A stretch of 17,557 nucleotides of DNA from Actinomycetota bacterium. GTDB taxonomy: Bacteria > Actinomycetota > Thermoleophilia > Solirubrobacterales > Solirubrobacteraceae. The translations under genes were made by a program, and so were the position numbers. Position 1 is the stretch's first letter, and every line of letters begins with the position of its first letter. The stretch covers positions 1 to 17,557 of the forward strand of contig WLNV01000011.1 of assembly GCA_009699615.1 (NCBI GenBank), given 5' to 3'. Shown one piece after another: positions 12,342 through 17,557 of this stretch. Under the pieces are notes generated by a model, which was not told the DNA's origin, did no database searches, and saw nothing but the letters and a program-made list of their open reading frames with translations.

Positions 12342-13228
12342 GAGACTTTCGGATCGGTGGCAGCGAGGCCGCGGCAGCGTGCGGCATCAACCCGTACACC
12401 AGCCGCATCGCGTTGTGGCTGGACAAAACAGGCAAACAGCCATTGCCCGAAGCTGGCGAGGCAGCGAAGTGGGGGCAGGTGCTAGAGCCGGTGTTGCGCG
12501 ACGAGTTGCGGCAGACGCTCGGCATCATTGAGGAATGGACACCGGCAACGCTGGCCGAGGTGCGGCCTGCGGATTTGCCGGAGTGGGTGCAAGGAACGCC
12601 GGACGGGTTCCTGTTCCAAGACGGCGATCTTTGCCTCGTCGAGCTAAAGACAGTCGGCCTGAACGGCGCTAGCGCGTGGGATGATGACAGCGTGCCGATC
12701 ACCTATCAGGTGCAGGCGCAGGTCTACATGGCGATCACGGGGGCGAAGCGTATGTACTTCGGCTGCTTGGTCGGCGGGCAACGGTTCATCACCCGCACCC
12801 TGGATTTTGATCCGAAGGTGTGGGCCACCATTCTCAGCCTGCTGATTGAGTTCAAGGATCTCGTGGACAGGGACGAGGCTCCTGCACCCGACGGCACGGA
12901 CGGCACCACGAACGCGCTCAAGTTGCTGTACCCTGCCGCGCACGCCGAGACAGTCGAACTGCCCGAGCACAAGTGGCCGCTCGTTGAGCAGGCCCGCAAG
13001 GCGAGGGATGCCCGGAAAGCGTCCGAGGTGGAGGAGGATCGCATCATCCAAGAACTGAAGATGCAGATGGGCGATGCGTCGAATGCCACCGTGCGTGGCG
13101 TCACCGTCGCCACCTGGCGGAACACCTCGCGCACCGGCACCGACACCGACAAGCTGAAGGCCGAGCACCCCGAAGCCTTCGAGGCCTGCCTGACCACGAC
13201 GACGTTTCGGAGGTTCGCGCTCAAGTGA
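12338..13228 (+). CDS. YqaJ-type alkaline exonuclease (lambda-Exo-like)
   Basis: A 296-residue protein from a GTG at 12338 that overlaps the fusion stop (GTGA), preceded by AGGAGGCATC. A longer in-frame ATG upstream lies inside the methyltransferase gene and is not favoured. IGGSEAAAACGINPYTSRIA (6-25) is the YqaJ start motif. GQVLEP supplies Glu50, TPDG supplies Asp89, VELK supplies Glu102 and Lys104, and YQVQAQVYM (123-131) is the conserved Gln motif: a full PD-(D/E)XK site. These enzymes degrade one strand from duplex ends and hand the other to a RecT annealase, here encoded two genes downstream. The last ~60 residues are a charged helical tail. Confidence 0.88.
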   Translation: MRDFRIGGSEAAAACGINPYTSRIALWLDKTGKQPLPEAGEAAKWGQVLEPVLRDELRQTLGIIEEWTPATLAEVRPADLPEWVQGTPDGFLFQDGDLCLVELKTVGLNGASAWDDDSVPITYQVQAQVYMAITGAKRMYFGCLVGGQRFITRTLDFDPKVWATILSLLIEFKDLVDRDEAPAPDGTDGTTNALKLLYPAAHAETVELPEHKWPLVEQARKARDARKASEVEEDRIIQELKMQMGDASNATVRGVTVATWRNTSRTGTDTDKLKAEHPEAFEACLTTTTFRRFALK

Positions 13229-13422
13229 CCGACACACCTGACGTACGAAACGACAAGCCCCGCAAGGTTGAGTTCTACGAAGGCGAGGTCATGCTCTTGC
13301 GGAAGATCCGCCGGTACGCCTTCGCCCTTCGCTTCGACGTAACCGAGCGCAAGGGCTTGGAGTTAGACGAGCTGCTGACCGAGTACTACCGCGAATGGGA
13401 GAAGCCTCATGGCGTCTACTGA
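13225..13422 (+). CDS. 65-residue protein between exonuclease and RecT, unknown
   Basis: A GTG start at 13225 overlaps the exonuclease stop (GTGA), and the frame overlaps the RecT start by 14 bases. The product is charged and helical (GEVMLLRKIRRYAFALRFD; LELDELLTEYYREWEKP), with no Cys motif or membrane segment. It might be a small partner of the exonuclease-annealase pair. No family is recognised, but the overlaps on both sides argue that it is a real gene. Confidence 0.65.
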   Translation: MTDTPDVRNDKPRKVEFYEGEVMLLRKIRRYAFALRFDVTERKGLELDELLTEYYREWEKPHGVY

Positions 13423-14161
13423 TCTGTCCTCCGCGCTCGACCGTCAAGCGCAACCGCAAAAGCGAACCGTCCTCGACCTGATCGCCCGGCAAGCGCCCGC
13501 CATCGAGCGCGTCCTCGCCGGGGTGATGGACACTGACCGCTTTACCCGCATCGTGACGACCGAGCTTCAACGCAACCCAAACTTGTACGAGTGCTCGCCC
13601 GAGAGCCTGCTCGGTGGCGTCATGCTGTCCGCCCAGCTCGGCCTGGAGTTCGGCCCACTCGGCCACGCTTATCTCGTCCCGTACAAGCGGCAAGCGACGT
13701 TCATGCTGGGCTACAAGGGCATGATCGCCCTCGCCCGCCGCAGCGGCCAGCTCGCCGACATCGTGGCCCGCACCGTCTACCAGGGAGACACGTTTGAGTA
13801 CCAGTACGGCACAGGCGAGAAGCTCCGGCACATCCCGTGCCGCCCCTCAGATCGCGGCGAGGTGATGTGCTACTACGGGTTGGCGAGACTCCGGCCGTCC
13901 GGTACGGTCATTCATGTGATGTACCCCGAGGACATAGAAGCGGCTCGCGCCCGGTCAATGAGCGCCCGCCGCGAAACCGGACCGTGGACAACCGACTACG
14001 ACGCTATGGCCCGCAAAACCGTGATCCGTCGCATGAGCCCGTTCCTTCCGATGGACGCCGGGTTCGCTCGCGCCATCGAAGCTGACGAGGCGGTGATTAC
14101 CGCGCCATCCGAACTGACTGAGAACACCCTCACCATCTCCCACGAAGAGGAGGACGCATGA
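13409..14161 (+). CDS. recT: RecT-family single-strand annealing protein
   Basis: A 250-residue protein with GAGAAG before the ATG, close to the typical RecT length. Conserved features are visible: a helical N-terminus, then NPNLYECSPESLLGGVMLSA (52-71), QLGLEFGPLGHAYLVPYK, FMLGYKGMIALARRSGQLAD and IVARTVYQGD. These follow the order seen in RecT proteins of Bacillus, Listeria and many actinophages. It anneals complementary single strands exposed by the YqaJ-type exonuclease encoded just upstream, so the two form a recombination pair. The C-terminus is acidic (ISHEEEDA). Its stop overlaps the lysozyme-like ATG (ATGA). Confidence 0.92.
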   Translation: MASTDLSSALDRQAQPQKRTVLDLIARQAPAIERVLAGVMDTDRFTRIVTTELQRNPNLYECSPESLLGGVMLSAQLGLEFGPLGHAYLVPYKRQATFMLGYKGMIALARRSGQLADIVARTVYQGDTFEYQYGTGEKLRHIPCRPSDRGEVMCYYGLARLRPSGTVIHVMYPEDIEAARARSMSARRETGPWTTDYDAMARKTVIRRMSPFLPMDAGFARAIEADEAVITAPSELTENTLTISHEEEDA

Positions 14162-14439
14162 TCGTCCACACCGTCGTTTTAGCCATCGCCATCGCGTTTC
14201 CCGGCCACACCGACCAGGCGCTCTGCGTAGCCCGCGCCGAATCCAACCTGACCACCACCGCCATCTCAGACACCGGCGACTACGGCCTCTTTCAGATCAA
14301 CCATCGCGCCCATCCTCAGTACGCGCTCAACTATTTACTGACCCTGCAAGGAAACTTGCGGGCCGCCGTAAGGATCAGCAGGCATGGGCGCGACTGGTCA
14401 GCATGGGCACCACGCACTAGGAGGATCTGCGGTGTATGA
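14158..14439 (+). CDS. Small lysozyme-like (SLT-type) protein with hydrophobic N-terminus
   Basis: A 93-residue protein. Residues 1-14 (MIVHTVVLAIAIAF) form a signal or anchor segment. ARAESNL puts a likely catalytic Glu at 28, and GDYGLFQINHRAH (40-52) is the classic motif of soluble-lytic-transglycosylase/lysozyme domains. Cys23 and Cys91 could form a disulphide. It is much shorter than most endolysins, so it may be a minimal domain exported to the wall. It overlaps RecT (ATGA) and the next membrane protein by 8 bases. The most likely role is host lysis; a virion wall-opening enzyme is also possible. Confidence 0.78.
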   Translation: MIVHTVVLAIAIAFPGHTDQALCVARAESNLTTTAISDTGDYGLFQINHRAHPQYALNYLLTLQGNLRAAVRISRHGRDWSAWAPRTRRICGV

Positions 14440-14659
14440 CTTCCGCTTGACCGGCAAGCTCGCAAGCTGGCTGCTCGCCGTCGAGGCGTGGAACCGCACC
14501 CCAACCGCCCTGAAGTGGCTAGCCAGCGTCCTGATCCTAATGCTGATGGTCGTCGTCATCGCGTTCTGGTACGTCGCCCTGCCGATGGTCGGCCTGTACT
14601 ACGGCTACCGCGTGTATTGGCGGCTGCATGGCTGGTGGACGATTAGGAAGGAGAAGTAA
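14432..14659 (+). CDS. 75-residue membrane protein, holin candidate
   Basis: The GTG at 14432 is chosen because AGGAGG (14419-14424) lies 7 bases upstream; the nearby ATG is in a frame that stops at once. A long hydrophobic stretch runs from about residue 30 to 60 (WLASVLILMLMVVVIAFWYVAL then VGLYYGY), enough for one or two helices, followed by a basic aromatic tail (RVYWRLHGWWTIRKEK). It is directly downstream of, and overlapping, the lysozyme-like gene, so a holin role is reasonable but unproven. Confidence 0.65.
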   Translation: MYDFRLTGKLASWLLAVEAWNRTPTALKWLASVLILMLMVVVIAFWYVALPMVGLYYGYRVYWRLHGWWTIRKEK

Positions 14660-14991
14660 TGCCGAAAGAGACTGAGACGGTAACGACGGACGGTAGGAGC
14701 CGTTATTCCCTGCATTCAAGCGGAAAAATCAAGGGAAAGGTCATTGTTCCGCGCCTAGTAGAACGGACAGACCTGTGTAAGCAGTGCCGCAAGCCGATCG
14801 GCACCGTGATCCGTGCCGCCCTAGATGACCCGTACTGCTCCGCGAAGTGCTGCCGTGCCGCGCACCAGGTCGTAGACGCCATCAACACAACGTGCCAAGA
14901 GTGCGGGTGCGACCATTCCGACACCAGCACACCCGGCTGCAAGAGATGCCGCGAACGGGATCGCAAACGAGGCCGGTTGGAACGGTTCTAG
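14659..14991 (+). CDS. Double zinc-ribbon protein
   Basis: A 110-residue protein whose ATG overlaps the preceding stop (TAATG), with AGGAAGGAGAAG before it. The first metal site is likely Cys40/Cys43 with Cys60/Cys64 (CKQC, then YCSAKC). The second is Cys79/Cys82 with Cys94/Cys97 (CQEC, then CKRC). The C-terminus is very basic (RERDRKRGRLERF). Such proteins bind nucleic acid or zinc-dependent partners. As the last gene before the capsid operon it could control late transcription. That is inferred from position; the zinc-site reading is direct. Confidence 0.7.
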   Translation: MPKETETVTTDGRSRYSLHSSGKIKGKVIVPRLVERTDLCKQCRKPIGTVIRAALDDPYCSAKCCRAAHQVVDAINTTCQECGCDHSDTSTPGCKRCRERDRKRGRLERF

Positions 14992-15001
14992 CATCCCGCC
15001 C

Positions 15002-15061
15002 TTTCCAACATGGGCGCGACAGTGCTACAAATAGGGGTAACAACTTTTCGTACACCCCTAT
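15002..15061 (+). promoter_or_regulatory. Inverted repeat and possible promoter upstream of the capsid operon
   Basis: ATAGGGGT (15031-15038) and ACCCCTAT (15054-15061) form a perfect 8-base inverted repeat with a 15-base loop, ending 13 bases before the TTG start at 15075. TACAAA (15026-15031) could be a -10, with only a poor -35 near 15002. The repeat would fold in the mRNA leader or serve as an operator. ACACCCCTA recurs at 17320, just after the operon. Confidence 0.5.
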
Positions 15062-15074
15062 CAAGGGAGCAGCT

Positions 15075-15221
15075 TTGAAGTCAGTTCCCGTACTTCACAC
15101 CGTGTTCTCGGTGGTCATCGCACTATTCCTGTTGCGCGTCCTGCAGCACCTCGTGCAGGGCCGCAACAATTCACTCGCGCAGGGCGTCAACGGCGGCCTG
15201 TCGTACCTCCTCGGCTCCTGA
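15075..15221 (+). CDS. 48-residue membrane protein, TTG start
   Basis: The TTG at 15075 is chosen because AGGGAG sits 6 bases upstream; the longer in-frame version runs into the zinc-ribbon gene. It begins MKSVPVLHTVFSVVIALFLL and continues RVLQHLVQGR, a single transmembrane helix at about 9-24, with an amphipathic C-terminus (SLAQGVNGGLSYLLGS). It is the first gene of the capsid operon, 14 bases before the capsid gene, and probably sits in the viral inner membrane. Confidence 0.72.
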   Translation: MKSVPVLHTVFSVVIALFLLRVLQHLVQGRNNSLAQGVNGGLSYLLGS

Positions 15222-15235
15222 AAGGATCAGAAGCT

Positions 15236-16429
15236 ATGGCACAGGCTCCACTCAGTTTCCGCGCGTCCACCCACGAGTATTTTGAGAAGTGGACGACCTC
15301 GGCAGCAACCACGCCCGGTGCGGCCACCGTCGACGTCTCGCCGCTCCAGAACAGCGTGCAGTCCTACGGGTTCGCCCGCTGGATCGACATCCGGCTCCGC
15401 AACAACTCGTCCGGCACCGGCGGCACGTTCAACGCCGACTACCCGCCGAAGATCCTCTCCAACATCTCGCTGACCGACCCAAACGGCGCAGAGCTGTACG
15501 GCGGCCCCACCTGGTCGGGCTACGAAGCGTACCTCGCCCAGAAGTACGGGCAGTACAAGGCCGTCAACGACCCGACGCTCTCGCAGCTCTACTCCAGCTC
15601 GGTCACCGCTCCGCTGTTCCAGTGGCGCATCCCGCTTGAGATGAGCGAGGCTTCCGGCCTCGGTGCGCTCCCGAACTTCGACGCACAGAGCCCGTACAAG
15701 CTGAAGGCCACCGTCGATCTGTCCACGAACATCTGGCAGACCGCGCCGACCACGATCCCGTCGCTCGTGTTCGACTACATCCTCGCCGCGTACACCGTGC
15801 CGGATGGCGTCAACAAGCAGTCGGGCGCAGCGCAGACGGCGTTCCCGCCCGGTATCGGCCAGAACATCTGGGGCGTTCAGGGAGTCGGCTGCACCGTGCA
15901 GCACTGGTCGCTCTCCACGCCGACGATCACCGCTTCGACGGCGATGACGGCGAGCCTGATCCGCAAGGGCAACATCTACCGCAACCTCGTGATGGTCGTC
16001 AGGAACAGCTCGAACGTGCGTCAGGCACTCAGCAACTTCCCGAACCCCACCACGTTCCAGATCGACGGCGCCCCGCTCTGGCTGAGCATGGACCCCGCCT
16101 ACGTCCTCAACGAGTGGTTCGCCCGCGAAGTCGGTCAGGCAGGCTCGACGAATGTCGCTGCCGACACCGGCGTCCTGCCCGTCAGGTTCGCCAGCATCGA
16201 CGGCATCAACATCCAGGGCGTCGATGGCACCCTCGGCATGCAGAACTTCCTCGGCACCAACCAGGCCAGCCGCATTGAGTTCTCCGGCACTTGGGGCAGC
16301 GGCGCGAACACCCTCCAGGTGCTCACGAACGATGTCAACGGCGTCTCGCTGGAAGGTTCGTCGTACGCCTGGAGCTTCGCGCAGCAGCTCTCGGCCCCGT
16401 CGCTGTCGTCCGTCCGCACGGGTAACTAA
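15236..16429 (+). CDS. Major capsid protein, double jelly roll (tectivirus-like)
   Basis: A 397-residue protein with AAAGGATCAG before the ATG. It is beta-rich throughout. The second half has the arrangement familiar from double-jelly-roll capsid proteins: KGNIYRNLVMVVRNSSNVRQ, then PTTFQIDGAPLWLSMDPAYV and LNEWFAREV. The first half has a parallel ILSNISLTDPNGAELY followed by a helix (YEAYLAQKYGQYK). Length fits the PRD1/Toil-type range. Trimers of this protein build the icosahedral shell around the membrane. It sits among small membrane proteins, as in tectiviruses, and a packaging ATPase is present elsewhere in the window. Fold inferred by pattern, not by structure search. Confidence 0.82.
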   Translation: MAQAPLSFRASTHEYFEKWTTSAATTPGAATVDVSPLQNSVQSYGFARWIDIRLRNNSSGTGGTFNADYPPKILSNISLTDPNGAELYGGPTWSGYEAYLAQKYGQYKAVNDPTLSQLYSSSVTAPLFQWRIPLEMSEASGLGALPNFDAQSPYKLKATVDLSTNIWQTAPTTIPSLVFDYILAAYTVPDGVNKQSGAAQTAFPPGIGQNIWGVQGVGCTVQHWSLSTPTITASTAMTASLIRKGNIYRNLVMVVRNSSNVRQALSNFPNPTTFQIDGAPLWLSMDPAYVLNEWFAREVGQAGSTNVAADTGVLPVRFASIDGINIQGVDGTLGMQNFLGTNQASRIEFSGTWGSGANTLQVLTNDVNGVSLEGSSYAWSFAQQLSAPSLSSVRTGN

Positions 16430-16432
16430 CCG

Positions 16433-16642
16433 ATGGCCGGGTTCGATCCGTCCGTCCTGATGACCGGTCAGCCCACCCTGTACTCCGCCAGCACGGCGGG
16501 GTCAGGGATGGGTGGCCGCACCGACGACGGCGCTGCATCGGCCCACATGGGCCTGGTGTCCCTCGTCCTCGTCGCCGTCCTCGGCCTCCTGCTTCTCGAC
16601 AAGGCGGGCTTCAAGTTCGCCGTCAGCGTCGGCAAGCGGTAA
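16433..16642 (+). CDS. 69-residue membrane protein
   Basis: The ATG at 16433 is 3 bases after the capsid stop, with no strong ribosome site, so translation is probably coupled. The N-terminal half is polar and Gly/Ser/Thr-rich (TGQPTLYSASTAGSGMGGRT). A transmembrane helix follows at about 39-55 (MGLVSLVLVAVLGLLLLD), then a short basic end (FKFAVSVGKR). Likely a virion membrane protein whose N-terminus could contact the capsid shell. Confidence 0.72.
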   Translation: MAGFDPSVLMTGQPTLYSASTAGSGMGGRTDDGAASAHMGLVSLVLVAVLGLLLLDKAGFKFAVSVGKR

Positions 16643-16672
16643 CCCACTCTCAAGAACTGGAGAACACGAATC

Positions 16673-16768
16673 ATGAAGGGTAACTTCCTCGGCTACACCA
16701 TCGCCTTCGTCCTCGGCGTCATGCTCTCGGGCATGGTCAAGGGACTTGTAAGCAAGAACCAGGCCTAA
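16673..16768 (+). CDS. 31-residue membrane peptide
   Basis: An ATG at 16673 with GGAG about 10 bases upstream opens a 31-codon frame: MKGNFLGYTIAFVLGVMLSG then MVKGLVSKNQA. A single helix with a basic tail is clear. Very small membrane proteins are usual in tectivirus virions. Its own ribosome site and clean intergenic placement support translation. Confidence 0.65.
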   Translation: MKGNFLGYTIAFVLGVMLSGMVKGLVSKNQA

Positions 16769-16773
16769 TCAAG

Positions 16774-16950
16774 GTGTTCGTTTCCGTTGCCGCCGTCCTG
16801 CTTGGTGCCCTCATTGTGTATGCGGGCTGGAAGAATCTGAGCGTGTGGTCCCTTCTGAAGGGCGATAACACGACTCCGAAGCCAATCGTGCAGGGCGGCG
16901 GCAGCGGAACCGCTACCGTCCGCAACCCGTCGCCGCTGGCGAATGGCTAG
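16774..16950 (+). CDS. 58-residue membrane protein
   Basis: A GTG at 16774, 5 bases after the preceding stop, starts MFVSVAAVLLGALIVYAGWK, a transmembrane helix at about 2-18. The rest is extended and polar (DNTTPKPIVQGGGSGTATVR). The frame ends overlapping the next gene by 8 bases. The ribosome site is weak, so coupling is likely. A virion membrane protein with a short exposed tail is the simplest reading. Confidence 0.65.
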   Translation: MFVSVAAVLLGALIVYAGWKNLSVWSLLKGDNTTPKPIVQGGGSGTATVRNPSPLANG

Positions 16951-17317
16951 CGAGTTCCAACAGGCAGCTCGGGCACCAGGGCAGACGCTCTCCAGCCCGA
17001 ACACCGCGAACGCCAGGAAGAGCGCCCTCGTCATGGGCCTCTTTCTGTTCGCGTACGTCCTTTCCACAGACGACAAGGGCGGATCGAAGTTCAGGCGCGT
17101 GTATTCAACCGCGGTCGTGTTCCTCATGCTGTCGCTACTGGCTGACTTCGCACCACAGGTCGCCGGGCCAATGTCGGTACTGATCGTCCTCGGCCTCATC
17201 ATCACGCCGCAGGGACAGGCCGCACTCAACAAGCTTCCCATCGGCGGTACGGCTACCAAGAACACGGTGGTCACCAAGCCGAACGCCCCTCAGAACTCGG
17301 CTAACGCAGCGCAGTAG
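16943..17317 (+). CDS. 124-residue membrane protein, last gene of the capsid operon
   Basis: The protein has a polar N-terminus (ASEFQQAARAPGQTLSSPNT) and three hydrophobic stretches: ALVMGLFLFAYVLS (28-41), YSTAVVFLMLSLLADF (54-69) and MSVLIVLGLIIT (77-88). An Asn/Pro/Thr/Ala-rich tail follows. A two- or three-helix viral membrane protein is predicted. The ATG lies inside the end of the preceding gene (8-base overlap). No homologue is recognised. Confidence 0.7.
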   Translation: MASEFQQAARAPGQTLSSPNTANARKSALVMGLFLFAYVLSTDDKGGSKFRRVYSTAVVFLMLSLLADFAPQVAGPMSVLIVLGLIITPQGQAALNKLPIGGTATKNTVVTKPNAPQNSANAAQ

Positions 17318-17337
17318 ACACACCCCTACATAGCCAA

Positions 17338-17359
17338 AGAGCGCCTAGCAGGGCGCTCT
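17338..17359 (+). terminator. Hairpin terminator after the capsid operon
   Basis: AGAGCGCC (17338-17345) pairs perfectly with GGCGCTCT (17352-17359) over a 6-base loop, 20 bases after the last stop. No strong T-run follows, which is common in high-GC hosts. It most likely ends the late right-arm transcript. Confidence 0.7.
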
Positions 17360-17557
17360 AAGGTGGAATCTCGCGGTGGTGCCCGCGTGCTTCGTAGTCT
17401 ACCAGCACCTCAGCCGCCGTTAGGGCGTCCCCGAGGCAGTAGTGCCAACAAGGGGATCATGACCGTTAGACGGACAATCCCTACCCTGTAGCCAGGCAAC
17501 ACGGAGATCGTACGCAACAGGCACCGTCTAGACGCCTCACAGGCAACGGCCACACGA
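17360..17557. other. Non-coding right end with small hairpins
   Basis: No credible gene is seen in these 198 bases. Short pairings include CGCGG/CCGCG (17372-17376 with 17383-17387) and GTGCT/AGCAC (17387-17391 with 17404-17408). I see no tRNA with a CCA end or T-loop. The end does not match the inverted complement of the window's first bases, so no terminal repeat is visible. It may be near a genome end, an origin or a regulatory region beyond the window. Confidence 0.5.

Noticed and set aside
17360..17557. tRNA or tmRNA at the right end
   Set aside because: Hairpins are short, and no acceptor stem, T-loop or CCA tail could be assembled by eye.
1..17557. Inverted terminal repeats of a linear genome
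   Set aside because: The first bases do not match the inverted complement of the last bases, and the left edge cuts a gene, so the true ends are not both here.
1..17557. Circular contig joined end to start
   Set aside because: Joining the ends would close the left spike frame after six extra codons (SCGRCL). This is possible but has no support from a repeat or domain end, so it is not claimed.

Overview
The window looks like most of the genome of a small tailless phage with an internal membrane, related to the actinobacterial tectivirus-like viruses, from a high-GC actinobacterial host. Three things support this. A 397-residue protein reads as a double-jelly-roll major capsid protein. A 264-residue FtsK/HerA-type ATPase has the size and motifs of tectiviral genome-packaging ATPases. 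About ten small proteins each carry one or two membrane segments, and one membrane-anchored lysozyme-like protein resembles the PRD1 P7 type. High GC, GTG/TTG starts, strong AGGAG ribosome sites and several apparent leaderless promoters (TANNNT, 6-7 nt, then ATG) point to an actinobacterial host. The host genus cannot be told from the sequence.

Layout. The left arm (1-7083) is read on the minus strand. From its promoter end leftwards it holds small membrane and virion proteins (7083-6326), a large membrane-anchored low-complexity protein, a 52-residue membrane protein, the P7-like lysozyme, a beta-rich putative virion protein and a basic protein (ending at 3878). A 12-bp hairpin and a second leaderless promoter follow. 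A second minus-strand operon (3746 to 1) then encodes a coiled-coil protein, a small protein, an HTH-fusion protein, the packaging ATPase, and a receptor-binding/spike cluster with a holin-like membrane protein. The last spike gene runs off the left edge.

The right arm (7180-17317) is read on the plus strand, apart from one antisense glycosyltransferase-like gene (7597-8373). Its first part (7180-14991) is the early/replication block. It starts with zinc-ribbon and small proteins, a pentapeptide-repeat protein, a coiled-coil protein and a ribbon-helix-helix repressor candidate. Then come a PD-(D/E)XK resolvase-like nuclease, a SNF2-type helicase fused to a DNA methyltransferase, a YqaJ-type exonuclease, a RecT annealase, a lysozyme-like protein, a membrane protein and a double zinc-ribbon protein. 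After a short gap with an 8-bp inverted repeat comes the capsid operon (15075-17317): the capsid protein plus five small membrane proteins. The final 240 bases carry a terminator-like hairpin and no gene.

Working model. Packaging ATPase, capsid, membrane proteins, spikes and lysozyme build the particle and deliver the genome. Exonuclease, annealase, helicase and resolvase form a recombination-centred DNA module. No protein-primed DNA polymerase, terminal protein or integrase is visible, which is unusual next to PRD1/Bam35-type tectiviruses. The most intriguing points are the coupled nuclease/helicase-methyltransferase unit with an altered Walker A motif, a start-site motif (-10, then ATGGACAC) shared by four promoters, and an 11-residue leader peptide at one of them.
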